56,671 nt of DNA from Deltaproteobacteria bacterium (GCA_020059605.1 JAGVBT010000150.1:1-56671), one strand, 5' to 3'; numbered from the stretch's first letter, positions 16,785-27,281 are shown. The notes: a model not told the origin generated them from the letters alone. Numbers and translations: made by a program.

Positions 16785-19199
16785 TCAGGCGGTAATGCTC
16801 AATGCCCCATGTTCCGGCTTCTGGACTTCGGGATGCTTGAGGGCCAGGTCAATGGCCTCATCCATCTTCTGAATAAACTGGAAGCTCAATTGATTTCGAA
16901 TATGCTCCGGAATCTCCTCCAGATCCTTTTCATTCTTCTTCGGAAGGATGATCGTCCGGATTCCCGCACGCATTCCGGCCAGGACCTTCTCCTTGATCCC
17001 TCCTACGGGAAGAACGAGGCCTCTTAGAGTGATCTCGCCGGTCAGGGCCACATCGTTCCGGACGGGTTTGTTCGTCAAGAGAGAGGTGAGAGCGATAAAC
17101 ATCGTGATCCCGGCCGAGGGCCCGTCTTTAGGAATGGCGCCCGCGGGGACATGGATGTGAATATCATGCTTCTCAAAGAAGTCTTCTTCAATGCCAAGAT
17201 CTTTCGCTTTTGATCGCACATAAGCCAGCGCCGCCTGGGCGGACTCTTTCATCACATCGCCCAGCTGACCGGTCAAGGTCAATCCCTTCTCCCCCCTCAT
17301 CTTCGTCGCCTCCACAAAGATGATATCCCCTCCGGTGGGCGTCCAGGCCAGCCCCGTGGCCACACCCGGCTCAGAGGTCCGCTCCGCCACTTCAGGGAAG
17401 AACTTCACTGGCCCAAGAAATTTGTGGAGGAGCTCAGGAGTAAGGAGCACCTTCTCCTTATTATTCCCGGAGGCCACATCTTTGGCCACCCCGCGGCAGA
17501 TGGCGGCAATCTCCCTCTCTAGGTTTCTCACTCCTGCCTCGCGGGTATAGGAGCTGATGATGACCTGGAGGGCCGCATCCTGAAATTCGATGTGCTCTGA
17601 AGTCAACCCGTGTTCGGTGATCTGCTTCAGGATCAGAAATTCCTTGGCAATCATCATCTTCTGATCTTCGCTATACCCCGGAAGTTCCAGGGTCTCCATC
17701 CGGTCCCGAAGGGCCGGAGGAATGGTGTCGAGCACATTGGCGGTCGTGATGAACATCACCTTTGAAAGGTCGAAGGGCAGATCGATATAATGATCCGAGA
17801 AGGAGAAGTTCTGCTCCGGGTCCAGGACCTCGAGAAGGGCAGAGGAAGGATCGCCGCGGAAGTCCATTCCAATCTTATCCACTTCATCCAGCATGAAGAC
17901 CGGATTGTTCGATCCTGCCCTCTTGACTCCCTGGATGATCCGGCCGGGCAGAGCGCCCACATAGGTCCTCCGATGTCCCCGGATCTCCGCTTCATCCCTT
18001 ACCCCGCCCAAAGAGAGCCGCATGAATTTTCGTCCCATGGCCCTGGCGATCGATTTGCCGAGAGAGGTCTTTCCGACCCCTGGCGGACCCACGAAGCAGA
18101 GGATCGGTCCCTTCATATCGGACTTCAGTTTCCTGACGGCCAGGTATTCCAGAATCCTCTTCTTCACCTTTTCCAGATCGTAATGGTCCTCGTCCAGTGT
18201 TTTCTGGGCATTCTTAATTTCAAGATTATCCTCGGTCGCCTCCGACCATGGAAGTTCTACCAGCCAGTCGAGATAGGTCCTGGCAACCGTATATTCCGCC
18301 GAGGCAGGAGGGATCTTAGACAGGCGGTCTAGCTCCTTATCCGCCGCCGTCACCACCTCGGGCGGCATCTTAGCCTTCTTAATCTTCTCCCTTAATTCTT
18401 TGATCTCGCTGGAGTGATCATCCAGTTCTCCCAACTCCTTTTTGATGGCTTTCAACTGCTCGCGGAGATAATATTCCCTCTGGGTCCGGTCCATATCCTC
18501 TTTCACCTGGGACTGGATCTTATTGCCCAGTTCCAGGACCTGGACCTCCTTGTTCAGGACGAGGTGCACCTTGGTAAGCCGTTCTCGAACATCGAGGGTT
18601 TCCAGAATCGCCTGTTTTTCAGGAGTGGAGACATTGAGGTTCGAAGCGATTAAATCGGCGAGAATGGGAGGGGATTTGATATTGCTCACCATCGAACCCA
18701 GTTCCGAGGTCAGATAGGGGGCCAGCTCGACCGCCCTGTGAAAAAGATTTTTCAGGTTCATCATGAGGGCCTCGATCTCAACCCCCAAGACAAACCCTTC
18801 TTCAAGGGTATCGGTCCGCGCCTTGAAATAAGGTTCCCGCTGGATATATTCTTTCACCCGGATTCTTGAAACGCCCTGGACGATGACCCTCTGGCTTCCA
18901 TCAAGTTCTCGGATCATTCTGAGAATCAGCGCAGCCACCCCCACCGAAAAGAGATCGGTCTCCTTGGGGTCTTCGATTTCGGACCGCCTCTGGGTAACGA
19001 CGCCGATAATCCGGTTTGTATCCATCGCATCATCGATCAATTTGACAGACCTCTTCCTGCCTACCATGATAGGCAAGATGAGATCGGGATAGAGCACCGT
19101 CCCCCTTAAGGGAAGGATGGGAAGTTCGGAAGGAACGAAAATCTTTTCATCTCTTCCCTTCTCCTCCTTGTCCGCACCGCTCTTGGGTAAAAAAATCAT
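16785..19199 (-). CDS. lon: ATP-dependent Lon protease
   Basis: 804 residues, full length for bacterial LonA; the ATG follows GGAGGTTGCC. The N-terminal substrate-binding domain (about 25-230) and a coiled-coil region are followed by the AAA+ module with Walker A GPPGVGKT, Walker [12 protein letters not shown] and the [12 protein letters not shown] loop. The protease domain carries the catalytic dyad Ser695 (DGPSAGITM) and Lys738 ([11 protein letters not shown]). It degrades misfolded and short-lived regulatory proteins in the cytoplasm. The MEMO-family gene follows after 16 bases. Confidence 0.98.
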   Translation of the reverse strand: MIFLPKSGADKEEKGRDEKIFVPSELPILPLRGTVLYPDLILPIMVGRKRSVKLIDDAMDTNRIIGVVTQRRSEIEDPKETDLFSVGVAALILRMIRELDGSQRVIVQGVSRIRVKEYIQREPYFKARTDTLEEGFVLGVEIEALMMNLKNLFHRAVELAPYLTSELGSMVSNIKSPPILADLIASNLNVSTPEKQAILETLDVRERLTKVHLVLNKEVQVLELGNKIQSQVKEDMDRTQREYYLREQLKAIKKELGELDDHSSEIKELREKIKKAKMPPEVVTAADKELDRLSKIPPASAEYTVARTYLDWLVELPWSEATEDNLEIKNAQKTLDEDHYDLEKVKKRILEYLAVRKLKSDMKGPILCFVGPPGVGKTSLGKSIARAMGRKFMRLSLGGVRDEAEIRGHRRTYVGALPGRIIQGVKRAGSNNPVFMLDEVDKIGMDFRGDPSSALLEVLDPEQNFSFSDHYIDLPFDLSKVMFITTANVLDTIPPALRDRMETLELPGYSEDQKMMIAKEFLILKQITEHGLTSEHIEFQDAALQVIISSYTREAGVRNLEREIAAICRGVAKDVASGNNKEKVLLTPELLHKFLGPVKFFPEVAERTSEPGVATGLAWTPTGGDIIFVEATKMRGEKGLTLTGQLGDVMKESAQAALAYVRSKAKDLGIEEDFFEKHDIHIHVPAGAIPKDGPSAGITMFIALTSLLTNKPVRNDVALTGEITLRGLVLPVGGIKEKVLAGMRAGIRTIILPKKNEKDLEEIPEHIRNQLSFQFIQKMDEAIDLALKHPEVQKPEHGALSITA

Positions 19200-19312
19200 G
19201 GCAACCTCCTTTAACCCTCCTCAGACGCCTTTCTCAAATATAACATAATCATTCACAACCCGACTGTCAACGTAACCCGCCCCCCGATGGAAAACAACGA
19301 TGAGGACGATCA

Positions 19313-19549
19313 TCAGGCAGTTCCTTCCGCGCGGGGCTTCCCGCAGATATTGCAAACCCCCGTCTCATTGATAACCCCGATACAACTTCCGTCGCTGCAT
19401 AAGACCCTTTCCGATAAATCGGCCTCCTCGTCCTTCGCTCGAACCGGACTTCCGCACCAGCAGCAGAAACGGCTCCTTTCCGGTATTCCTTTCCCACATT
19501 CCTCGCAAAGAATGGTAGGCAGGGCTTCCTCGCATCGGGGGCACTTCAT
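19313..19549 (-). CDS. Small double zinc-ribbon protein
   Basis: 78 residues, with AGGAGGAAGG before the ATG; its start directly follows the stop of the gene upstream. Cysteine pairs are regularly placed: CPRC, CEEC, CCWC, then CSDGSC and CNIC, giving two or more zinc-ribbon sites. The remainder is acidic. Such proteins are usually structural or mediate protein or nucleic acid contacts; no family is assigned. Translational coupling with the upstream gene is likely. Confidence 0.72.
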   Translation of the reverse strand: MKCPRCEEALPTILCEECGKGIPERSRFCCWCGSPVRAKDEEADLSERVLCSDGSCIGVINETGVCNICGKPRAEGTA

Positions 19550-19765
19550 CTATCCTTCCTCCTCCAGATTGAGACTTTTGATAAACCGATCGATCTCCCT
19601 CTTGTTCCGCTTCAGGTCATGAAGAAGTTTTTTCATCCCTTCATCGGGAAACAGGCGATTCAGATCATACTCCTTCCCCGGAAAAAGAGCATTCAGATCC
19701 AAATCCCGTTTCTTCTCTTCCCCGGGTTGAACCTCCGGAGAAAGCTCTCCTTTTTCCTCCATCAT
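19550..19765 (-). CDS. Small acidic protein (71 aa), function unknown
   Basis: 71 residues starting MMEEKGELSPEV. Two near-identical short motifs occur (LDLNALFPGKEYDLNRLFPDEG), an internal duplication of an LN-x-LFP unit, followed by a basic/acidic helix (LLHDLKRNKREIDRFIKSLN). The stop TAG abuts the ATG of the zinc-ribbon gene. Together they look like a two-gene unit. I know of no named family. Confidence 0.65.
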   Translation of the reverse strand: MMEEKGELSPEVQPGEEKKRDLDLNALFPGKEYDLNRLFPDEGMKKLLHDLKRNKREIDRFIKSLNLEEEG

Positions 19766-19972
19766 ATCCCCATCACCGGCGAAGAGGATGCCCTTTTAGA
19801 TCATGAAGTTTCGAATTGGGTGTCAGGCGTTCTCATCCTTATTCTTTATAGGATACGCCCGCTGACTTTGTCAAATCGGCTCTTCTGCCCGGATAGAATG
19901 AATTTGCCAATCTGTGGGGAACGGTTTCAAACCTTTTCCCGCGGGAGTTCGAAACGTGATACTTGTCACCTT

Positions 19973-22084
19973 TCACCGAACTCCGAACTGGAGTTGATAA
20001 AGCCTGTAGTATAATCCTCTTTTCGCCATCAATTCCCCGTGGGATCCCGTTTCTCGAATTTTTCCCTTGTGGAGAAGGAGGATCCGGTCCGCGTGCTGGA
20101 TGGTGGAGAGGCGGTGGGCAATAACAACAGCCGTTCTCCCTTTGAGGAGCTGGGCCAGGCCTTCTTGAATGAATCGCTCCGTTTCAGGATCGACATGGGA
20201 GGTCGCTTCATCGAGCAGGAGAATTCTCGGATTGGCATAGAGGGCCCTTGCAAAGGCAAGGAGCTGTCTCTGCCCTGCGGACAGGACTTCTCCTCCCTCT
20301 CCCACCCGGGTGTGGTATCGATTGGCCAATCGCTCAATAAACTGATCCGCCTTCACCATCCGGGCCGCTTCCCTCACCTTTGCTCCATCCGTCCCCTGGT
20401 CTCCAAGCCGGATATTCTCTTCGATATCTCCTGAAAAGAGAAATGTATCCTGCAACACCATCCCGATCTGGGATCGCAGGTCGGAGAGTTCTCTCTCACG
20501 AATATCAATCCCATCGATCAGAATCCTTCCTTCTTGCGGTTCGTAAAACCGTTCAAGAAGATAGAGGAGCGATGTCTTTCCGGCTCCCGTCGCTCCCACA
20601 ATGGCAACCGTCTCTCCCTCGCGGACAGCGAAAGAGACCTCCGTGAGAACCCGGTCCTGGCTATTGTAAGAGAAAGAGACTTGTTCAAATTCGATGTTTC
20701 CCCGGATGTTTCCTCTGATTGGTGAAAACGGCGGCTGAACCTTCTCTTCCTGGTCGAGTAATCCGAAAATCCTCTCGAGGGAAGCCATTGCCGACTGGAG
20801 GATGGTATACTTTTCGGACAGGTCCCGGATGGGCTGAAAGAACATCCGGATATAGGAGAGAAATGCCACGAGGACGCCAAGGCTGATCGCCTCCTGGAGG
20901 ACCCTCCCTCCTCCGTACCAGATGAGAAGACCGGTGGCCCCCGAGCTTAGAATTTCGACGAGTGGGACGAAGAAGGCATAGATCGAGATCTGTCTCATAT
21001 TGGCCTGGTAGTGCCCCTCGTTGATCTTCTGGAATCGCCTGCCGTTCTCCTCCTCCCTTCGGAAGAGCTGAACCACGCGGATTCCCGCAAAATTCTCCTG
21101 GAGGAAGGCATTCATCTGGGCGATCTTGAAACGTATCTCCCGAAATGCGTCCCGCGCCCGGCGGCTGAAGAAAAGCGTGGTGATGAAGATCAGGGGAACG
21201 ACCGAGAAGGAGAGGAGGGCCATCGCCTTGTGGAGGTGGAGAAGGATGACGACGATTCCGATCAGGAGGACGACATCCCTGAAAAGGTTGACCAGAACGG
21301 AGGCGAACATCTCATGGACATTCTGAACATCATTAGTGAGCCGTGTGACCAACCTTCCCACGGGATTCCGGTCGAAGAAGGAGACCGGAAGGTTCTGGAG
21401 ATGGGAAAAAACCTTCATCCGGAGGTCATGCATCATCCTCTGGCCCGCAAGCTCCATGGCGTAGACCTGGATGAAATTCAATCCGAAATGCATGGCCAGA
21501 ATAAGGACGATGAGGACAGCGAGGTGAAGAACGCCCTCGATATCCCTTCCCCTCAAGCGGAGGCGGTCCTCCCTTTTTAAATCTTTCATCCGGTCCACGG
21601 AGATGAAAGCATAAGGGCCGCTCCTTTCGAAAAAGGAAGGATAGGCCGCGAGCAGGGCCTCCTCTTCCGGTCTCCGGGGACTGAAGAGATAGTATCGGTT
21701 TTCAGAAAGGAGGCCGGCTTTCTGGAAAAGCGCCGCGTCCCTCCGGTCCATCGACCTTAGGGCCTCCGGCGGAAGAAGAAATCTCCCCTCCTCTTCCGTG
21801 GGGATGAGATCTTTTTCGAATTGCCGCAGGAGCCGCCCCTCCTCCGGTGATCCGCCTCTCCGGAGAATCACCTCTCTGGCCGAAGTCACGATGTAACGGT
21901 CAATCGCCTCCTTGGTCAGGTAGGGAATCACCAGGTCCAGGGCAACCATGATCAGGACGAAGAAAAGGGAGAAGCCCATCAGGAACCAGTAGGGCCGGAG
22001 AAAAGCAGCCAACCGGACCATCAGTTTCAGGTCGTAGGGCTTCCCCAGTTTTCCCTCTTCCATATATCCGAAATCAGCGTACAT
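19973..22084 (-). CDS. ABC exporter half-transporter, BmrD/YheH-like subunit
   Basis: 703 residues: an exporter-type membrane domain followed by a nucleotide-binding domain. An insertion of ~110 residues between membrane helices 1 and 2 (about 70-185) matches the extended extracytoplasmic region of the BmrD/YheH subunit. The ATP site has Walker A GATGAGKTS, a Q-loop, signature LSAGQRQ (instead of LSGGQ) and Walker B LLLDEATSHVD with the catalytic Glu intact, then a switch His (AHRLST). It pairs with the 586-residue subunit upstream to form a heterodimeric exporter of drugs, lipids or peptides. The start at 22084 lies beside a repeat and has only a weak ribosome-binding site. Confidence 0.92.
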   Translation of the reverse strand: MYADFGYMEEGKLGKPYDLKLMVRLAAFLRPYWFLMGFSLFFVLIMVALDLVIPYLTKEAIDRYIVTSAREVILRRGGSPEEGRLLRQFEKDLIPTEEEGRFLLPPEALRSMDRRDAALFQKAGLLSENRYYLFSPRRPEEEALLAAYPSFFERSGPYAFISVDRMKDLKREDRLRLRGRDIEGVLHLAVLIVLILAMHFGLNFIQVYAMELAGQRMMHDLRMKVFSHLQNLPVSFFDRNPVGRLVTRLTNDVQNVHEMFASVLVNLFRDVVLLIGIVVILLHLHKAMALLSFSVVPLIFITTLFFSRRARDAFREIRFKIAQMNAFLQENFAGIRVVQLFRREEENGRRFQKINEGHYQANMRQISIYAFFVPLVEILSSGATGLLIWYGGGRVLQEAISLGVLVAFLSYIRMFFQPIRDLSEKYTILQSAMASLERIFGLLDQEEKVQPPFSPIRGNIRGNIEFEQVSFSYNSQDRVLTEVSFAVREGETVAIVGATGAGKTSLLYLLERFYEPQEGRILIDGIDIRERELSDLRSQIGMVLQDTFLFSGDIEENIRLGDQGTDGAKVREAARMVKADQFIERLANRYHTRVGEGGEVLSAGQRQLLAFARALYANPRILLLDEATSHVDPETERFIQEGLAQLLKGRTAVVIAHRLSTIQHADRILLLHKGKIRETGSHGELMAKRGLYYRLYQLQFGVR

Positions 22085-22093
22085 CGTTTAACC

Positions 22094-22229
22094 CGGAAAT
22101 CCGAAATTCGAATATCGAAACTCGAAACAAATTCGAATCTTTTAAATTCAAATTTCTAAACTTTTTCGAACATTTGAAATTTGGTCATTTGATATTGTTT
22201 CGGATTTCGTGCTTCGAATTTAGAATTTT
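22094..22229. repeat. Long AT-rich palindromic repeat, copy B
   Basis: An intact copy of the four-copy family. The left arm begins GGAAATCCGAAATTCGAATA and the right arm is ATTGTTTCGGATTTCGTGCT. The centre contains TTCGAACATTTGAAATTTGG. It fills the space between the two ABC exporter genes, and its right end provides the last codons and the stop of the upstream subunit. Confidence 0.8.
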
Positions 22230-23971
22230 TCTTTCTCAAGTTCCTCTTCCATCTCTCTTTCCCGGTAAAGATTCGCATAGATCCCGCTCCTGTCGAGAAG
22301 GTTCCGGTGGTCGCCCACCTCCGCCACCCTTCCCTGCTCCAGAACGAGAATCCGGTCGGCTCTCCGGAGCGGAGCGATACGGTGGGTGACAAGGATGCTT
22401 GTCTTTCCCCTGAGAAATCTTTCCAATTCGCCAAGGATCCTCTCTTCCGTCTGGATGTCCACGGAGGAGAGGCCATCATCGAGGATAAAGATCGGCGGAT
22501 TCACTAAGACGGCCCTGGCAATGGAAACCCTTTGCCGCTGCCCGCCGGAAAGGGTGACTCCCTTCTCCCCGATCACGGTATCCATCCCCGAGGGAAATTC
22601 CATCACCTCATCGTAAATCTGAGCAATCCTGGCCGCTTCATCCACCTCTTCACGGGAGGCGTCCGGCCTTCCAAATGCAATGTTCTCCCTGATGGTATCG
22701 GAAAAGAGAAAAATGTCCTGGGGCACATAGCCGATGTTTCCCCTCAAAGTCTTGAGCGAAATACGATGGATTTCGGTCCCATCAAAGAAAATGGACCCTT
22801 CCGGAGATTCGAGGATTCGAGCCAGCAGATGACACAGAACCGTTTTCCCGGCCCCTGTTCTGCCGACGATCACAATCTTTTCCCCTTCATGGATGTCTAA
22901 ATCGATGTCTTCGAGAAGAGGGGTCCCCCCATTGCCAGATGGAACGGTCAGCCCACGGATCTGCACTTTTCCTTTGAGGGGACCCGAGGAAATGACTCCC
23001 GGAGCGTCGCAAATCTCAGGCGTTTCTCCGAAGATCCGGTTTAAACGGTCCATCGAAGCCGCTCCCCGTTGAATCATATTGATCGCCCACCCGAGGGCCA
23101 TCATCGGCCATGCCAGCATTCCCAGGTAACTCATGAAGGCCACGAAATCTCCGGCGGAGATGGATTGAACGATCGTCAACCTTCCCCCTAAGTAGAGAAC
23201 AATGGCCATGGAAAGATTTGAAAGAAAGAGGAGGAGGGGAAAAAACATGCCCCAAATCCTTGTAACGCCGACATTTTTATTGACATAATCCCTGCTCACG
23301 CGGGAAAGTTTCTCCATCTCTGTCTCTTCCCGAGCGTAGGCTTTGATGACACGGATGGCAGCAATGGACTCCCTGACCCTTTCGGTAAGCTGGGCGAACG
23401 TCTTCTGGAGCACTTCGTATCGCTCGTGGATCCTCCGGCTGAAAACAAGGGTAATCACCGTGATCAACGGCATGGGAAGGACGGCGTACAGGGTTAACAA
23501 GGGGTGAATATAGGCCATAAAAAAGAGGGTCAAAACTCCCAGGATGACCGTGTCCACAATGAAAACCAGGCCAAGAGCCAAGGCCATCCGGACCGATTCG
23601 ATATCATTGACGGCATGGGCCATCAAATCCCCTATCTTTGTCCGGGAGAAGTACGAAGAGGAGAGGGTTTGAAGATGAAGAAAAAAACGCTCTCTCAGCG
23701 ATTTTTCCACCCGGCGGGAAGCTCCCAGCAAAAGATACCGCCAGACATACCGGAATCCGCCGATGCCCAGGGCTAAAATAAAAATCCATGTCCCGTAAAG
23801 GAGGAGTTGGGATGAAGAAACCCTTCCCTCGGTCAGGTCGTCGATGGCGTATTTCACCACTCTCGGAATAAGGAGCTGAAGGACGTCGACGATGAGAAGA
23901 GCGCCAAGTCCCGTCAGGATTCGCCATCGGTTCCTGAAGAGGTCCGCTTTGAGCGTTTTAAAAGATTTCAT
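22220..23971 (-). CDS. ABC exporter half-transporter, BmrC/YheI-like subunit with degenerate ATP site
   Basis: About 583 residues from the ATG at 23971 (a GTG three codons earlier is possible); this length is typical of BmrC/YheI. Six membrane helices precede the nucleotide-binding domain with Walker A GRTGAGKTV, signature LSGGQRQRV and Walker B FILDDGLSSVD. In the Walker B the catalytic Glu is replaced by Asp, as in the non-hydrolysing site of heterodimeric exporters. The switch His is present (THRIAPL). The C-terminal end (MEEELEKEKF) overlaps repeat copy B. It is encoded upstream of its partner on the same strand. Confidence 0.93.
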   Translation of the reverse strand: MKSFKTLKADLFRNRWRILTGLGALLIVDVLQLLIPRVVKYAIDDLTEGRVSSSQLLLYGTWIFILALGIGGFRYVWRYLLLGASRRVEKSLRERFFLHLQTLSSSYFSRTKIGDLMAHAVNDIESVRMALALGLVFIVDTVILGVLTLFFMAYIHPLLTLYAVLPMPLITVITLVFSRRIHERYEVLQKTFAQLTERVRESIAAIRVIKAYAREETEMEKLSRVSRDYVNKNVGVTRIWGMFFPLLLFLSNLSMAIVLYLGGRLTIVQSISAGDFVAFMSYLGMLAWPMMALGWAINMIQRGAASMDRLNRIFGETPEICDAPGVISSGPLKGKVQIRGLTVPSGNGGTPLLEDIDLDIHEGEKIVIVGRTGAGKTVLCHLLARILESPEGSIFFDGTEIHRISLKTLRGNIGYVPQDIFLFSDTIRENIAFGRPDASREEVDEAARIAQIYDEVMEFPSGMDTVIGEKGVTLSGGQRQRVSIARAVLVNPPIFILDDGLSSVDIQTEERILGELERFLRGKTSILVTHRIAPLRRADRILVLEQGRVAEVGDHRNLLDRSGIYANLYREREMEEELEKEKF

Positions 23972-24042
23972 CCCCTGCACTCACCTGGTTCTAAATTTAA
24001 TTGACCCTTCTCCTAAAAGTCAACGGAACAGATAAAAAGACC

Positions 24043-24178
24043 CAAATCCCGATTTTGGATATGGTCTTTGCAAGCGAAGCGAAGCAGCCTCGTTTTTCGC
24101 AATGAGATTGCCACGCACCTTTCAGGTGCTCGCCACGACGGCCTGCAGAAGGGCTTCCGTTTTCTAAATCGGGATTTG
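24043..24178. repeat. Inverted-repeat element between divergent genes
   Basis: CAAATCCCGATTT at 24043 is matched by its reverse complement AAATCGGGATTTG ending at 24178. The interior has smaller complementary blocks (GCAAGCGAAGCGAAGC; GCAATGAGATTGCCACG). This occupies about half of the 272 bases between the divergent ABC exporter and HEAT-repeat genes. No exact target duplication is visible. Confidence 0.55.
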
Positions 24179-24243
24179 AGAAAAGATTATTGCCTTGACA
24201 ACTTCTTGTCTATTTGTGACATTTAGGTCCGAAAGGAAAGAGA

Positions 24244-26388
24244 GTGGCCCTCAAACCCAATCCCACCTTAGGAAAAAAGACGTCGGGAGGAGTTCCGGAA
24301 CCCCTTGCCCCGGAAGAGGCCGAGCATTTACAGAAGCTTCAGATCAAGCTCACCGACTTTGTCCTTCATCTTATTCAGGCCTTCCTGAGAACGGGATATT
24401 ACACGGCGGATCATCCCGAATCGAAAAAAGCGAAGGAAGACCTCTACCGGAGGTTCAGAGGGCTTTTCGGGGAAGAAGATGAACTGGCCTTTCTTGTGAG
24501 GGAGGAACAGGGAGGGCAGGAGATCTATGTGGAAGGCGTTATGCCCGATGCTCAGAAATTGGGCAGGATGATGATGAAGGGGATGGGCGAGCTCTATGTC
24601 CCCAAGTTTGAGAAATATATGGAATGCAAAGGCCTGATCAGCCTGACCCTCAAAAGCAGGATGAACCGGGATGAATTCAGCGCATTCGTCGATGTCATGA
24701 GCGAGCCCTCCTTTGTGGACACCCGCCGCAAACAGGATCAGGATCGGTTCGCCCAGACCCTTTACAGCCTGGGAATCTTCAATATCTCTTATATCTTCAA
24801 CGAAGAATTCCTCGCCCCGGAACGGGAGATCCCCTGGCGGGCCCGGCTCACTGTTTCCCGGATGAGCAAAGACTTCAAAACGATTCCCCTCTTCCAAAAG
24901 ATGACGGGGCGGGACATCCAGGAGATCCGGGGGAACCTCCTCCGGGATGCCCTTCGGCCGATTCGCCAATCCGACCTGCTCTGCGCTGTTCTGCGGAATA
25001 GCGATCTCGTTTCCGCCTCCGAGCGTCTTGAGGAGACGATTGAGGATGAGATCGTCACCTCGTTAAAAAAACCGTACCTCTTCAATACCGCTAAAATCTT
25101 TTTGCGCGAACATCTCGACCTTAAAAAACTTCAGAAGCAGGATGCCTTTGAAAGGAAATCAGACCGGCTCGCAAAGAAGATCGCACACCGCTTAAAGGAC
25201 GAAGCCACCGGGGAGACGGAGGGCCTTCTCGAGGAATTTTTCAGGCATCAGATTATCAGCCTTGAAGATCTGCCCCGGAATTTAAAAGATAAGATCCTCC
25301 TGGAGAGGTTGACCGATAAATTTCTCAACTACACGGATCAGTTCTTCCAGCAACTCGATCAGGCCAAGGACAAGGAGGCCTTTCTCAATGTGGCCCTCTC
25401 CTTTGCAGGGATGATCCCCGAGCTGGTCCAAAGGGATCGCTATCCGGAGATTCTGCGGATTTTTGAAACCCTCAACCGCCATTTTCATGGGAAGAACATG
25501 TGGGCTCTCCTCGCTGGCCAGATTCTGGAGGAGATCGGCAAGGGAACCATCCCTCAACTGCTCAAAGAAAAATTTCTCAGGGGAAAAAAAGAAGTCCGGA
25601 TGGCAATCATCCCCCTGTTGGCCGCCCTCGAGGTCGGAGCCATTCCGGTCCTCATCGATATTTTAAAAACGAGCGAGGATCAATGGGTCAGGAAGAATGC
25701 TTGCGAAACCCTGATTCAAATCGGACCGGTGGCCGCCGTCCATCTTCTCAAGGAACTGGACCGCCAGCAGACCTCCGTCGAAACGACCTGCGATATCCTC
25801 AGGGTTCTGGGAGAGATCAAGTCCCGGGAGTGGCAGGTCCCTCTGGCGAAACTCGCAAAAAAATTAACCGGCCATGAACATGCCAAATTGAGGCAACAGG
25901 CCATCCACACGCTCTGCCAGGTTGGAGACCCGGAAGGAGAGGAAATTTTTCTTTCGAAGCTAAACGACCCGGACGTTGAGGTTCGAAAGAGAGCGGTCTG
26001 GTGTCTGGGAATCATCAAGAGCCCCCGGGGCATCGGAAAGATGGTCGAAATGCTGAAAGGACTATCGATGAACCCATCCCCCCAATCCGAGAAACTCGAA
26101 ACCCATATCTACCTTGCCTTTGGTCTTTCCGGGAATATTACGATTGACGGACAGACGGTGGAGCAGATGCTCATCGAAATATTAGAGAAAAGGGGGACCA
26201 AGGGATTACTGGGTTTTCTTCAGAAGCATCCTCTTAGCGATGAGTCCCTCGGTGCGATCTGTGATACGCTGGGGAAGATTGGCGCCGGGGAATCGATGAA
26301 GGTTTTAACCCGGCTGGAGAAATCCCAGAGGGGACCGTTGACTCTTAAAATGAGAGAGGCGATAAAAAAGATGGGTGATCGAACCTAA
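24244..26388 (+). CDS. HEAT-repeat protein
   Basis: 714 residues from a GTG preceded by AAGGAAAGAGA. The N-terminal two thirds are helical without a recognised catalytic motif. The C-terminal third (about 455-620) contains successive HEAT-type units, for example VGAIPVLIDILKTSEDQWVR and DPDVEVRKRAVWCLGIIK, with the usual Asp and Arg positions. These form a solenoid for protein binding. There is no signal peptide, so it is cytoplasmic. The partner is unknown. Its end overlaps the end of the convergent EamA gene by four bases. Confidence 0.85.
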   Translation: MALKPNPTLGKKTSGGVPEPLAPEEAEHLQKLQIKLTDFVLHLIQAFLRTGYYTADHPESKKAKEDLYRRFRGLFGEEDELAFLVREEQGGQEIYVEGVMPDAQKLGRMMMKGMGELYVPKFEKYMECKGLISLTLKSRMNRDEFSAFVDVMSEPSFVDTRRKQDQDRFAQTLYSLGIFNISYIFNEEFLAPEREIPWRARLTVSRMSKDFKTIPLFQKMTGRDIQEIRGNLLRDALRPIRQSDLLCAVLRNSDLVSASERLEETIEDEIVTSLKKPYLFNTAKIFLREHLDLKKLQKQDAFERKSDRLAKKIAHRLKDEATGETEGLLEEFFRHQIISLEDLPRNLKDKILLERLTDKFLNYTDQFFQQLDQAKDKEAFLNVALSFAGMIPELVQRDRYPEILRIFETLNRHFHGKNMWALLAGQILEEIGKGTIPQLLKEKFLRGKKEVRMAIIPLLAALEVGAIPVLIDILKTSEDQWVRKNACETLIQIGPVAAVHLLKELDRQQTSVETTCDILRVLGEIKSREWQVPLAKLAKKLTGHEHAKLRQQAIHTLCQVGDPEGEEIFLSKLNDPDVEVRKRAVWCLGIIKSPRGIGKMVEMLKGLSMNPSPQSEKLETHIYLAFGLSGNITIDGQTVEQMLIEILEKRGTKGLLGFLQKHPLSDESLGAICDTLGKIGAGESMKVLTRLEKSQRGPLTLKMREAIKKMGDRT

Positions 26389-27281
26389 CCCTTGCCCCAA
26401 AACATTCCCGAAGCTCTTCGGGTGGCCAGAAAGACCCCGAAAAGAACCATGCCTCCTCCCATCAACGTTATCGAGTGAATCTCTTCATTTAAAAGGAAAT
26501 GGGCTCCGATCAAGGTGACAAAAGGTTCCAGATAAAGATAGATTCCGACGACTCCCGAATCTCTCTTATCAAGCGCCGAATACCAGAAAAGGTAACCCAG
26601 GCCGGAGCAGAAGACCCCCAGGAAAAAGATGGATGTCCAGGCAATCCAGGACAGATGGAGGAGGTTGCTCCAACCCCCCTTTAAAAAACTCAGGGGAAGG
26701 ACGGCCAGGCAACCTGTCATCATGATGGCCGCCACCGTTGCCAGGGGCGGAAACCGTGAGATGAAACTTTTTCCCCCGATCGTGAAAACCGTCCAGGCGA
26801 TTGCGCTGGCCAGCACCAGGAAATCTCCGTAAGTGGAGGCCATCCGGAACAGGGAAAGGGAAAAGACCCCCTTGGAGATGATGAGAAAGACTCCGCAGAC
26901 ACCTAAGAAGATCCCCACAATTTTTCTGGGTGTAATCACTTCACCGAGGAAGAAACGGGCAGAAAGGGTGATCAGGATGGGATTGATTGCAATGATCCAT
27001 CCCGTATTGATGGCAGTCGTGTAGAGGAGTCCATAGGCCTGGAGAAGGCCGAGACCAGAAACGCCCACCGCAGCAAGGATGAAAATGTAAATCCAGTTCC
27101 GGGGAGAAAATATTTTAAAAAAAGTTTTGTCCCGGCCCAATTGAACAAGAAGAAGTAGAAGTGCGCCAATTGCATAACGGAGCGTCAGAAGTGTGAAAGG
27201 ATGGACTTCCTGTAACGCCACCTTGGTGGCAATGAATGAAAACCCCCAGAAGATAACTGCCGCCAATGCTTGCCAAGACAT
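26385..27281 (-). CDS. EamA/DMT family transporter
   Basis: 298 residues with ten hydrophobic helices arranged as two EamA repeats. The N-terminus reads WQALAAVIFWGFSFIATKVA, and the second half repeats the pattern near GDFLVLASAIAWTVFTIGGK. AGAGGGTTCATC precedes the ATG. Drug/metabolite transporters of this type usually export amino acids or other small molecules; the substrate cannot be predicted. It is monocistronic and convergent with the HEAT-repeat gene. Confidence 0.9.
   Translation of the reverse strand: MSWQALAAVIFWGFSFIATKVALQEVHPFTLLTLRYAIGALLLLLVQLGRDKTFFKIFSPRNWIYIFILAAVGVSGLGLLQAYGLLYTTAINTGWIIAINPILITLSARFFLGEVITPRKIVGIFLGVCGVFLIISKGVFSLSLFRMASTYGDFLVLASAIAWTVFTIGGKSFISRFPPLATVAAIMMTGCLAVLPLSFLKGGWSNLLHLSWIAWTSIFFLGVFCSGLGYLFWYSALDKRDSGVVGIYLYLEPFVTLIGAHFLLNEEIHSITLMGGGMVLFGVFLATRRASGMFWGKG

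Noticed and set aside
24195-24223. TTGACA-led promoter for the HEAT-repeat gene
   Set aside because: The -35 is perfect, but the sequence 17 bases on (GACATT) is a poor -10, so I do not call it.
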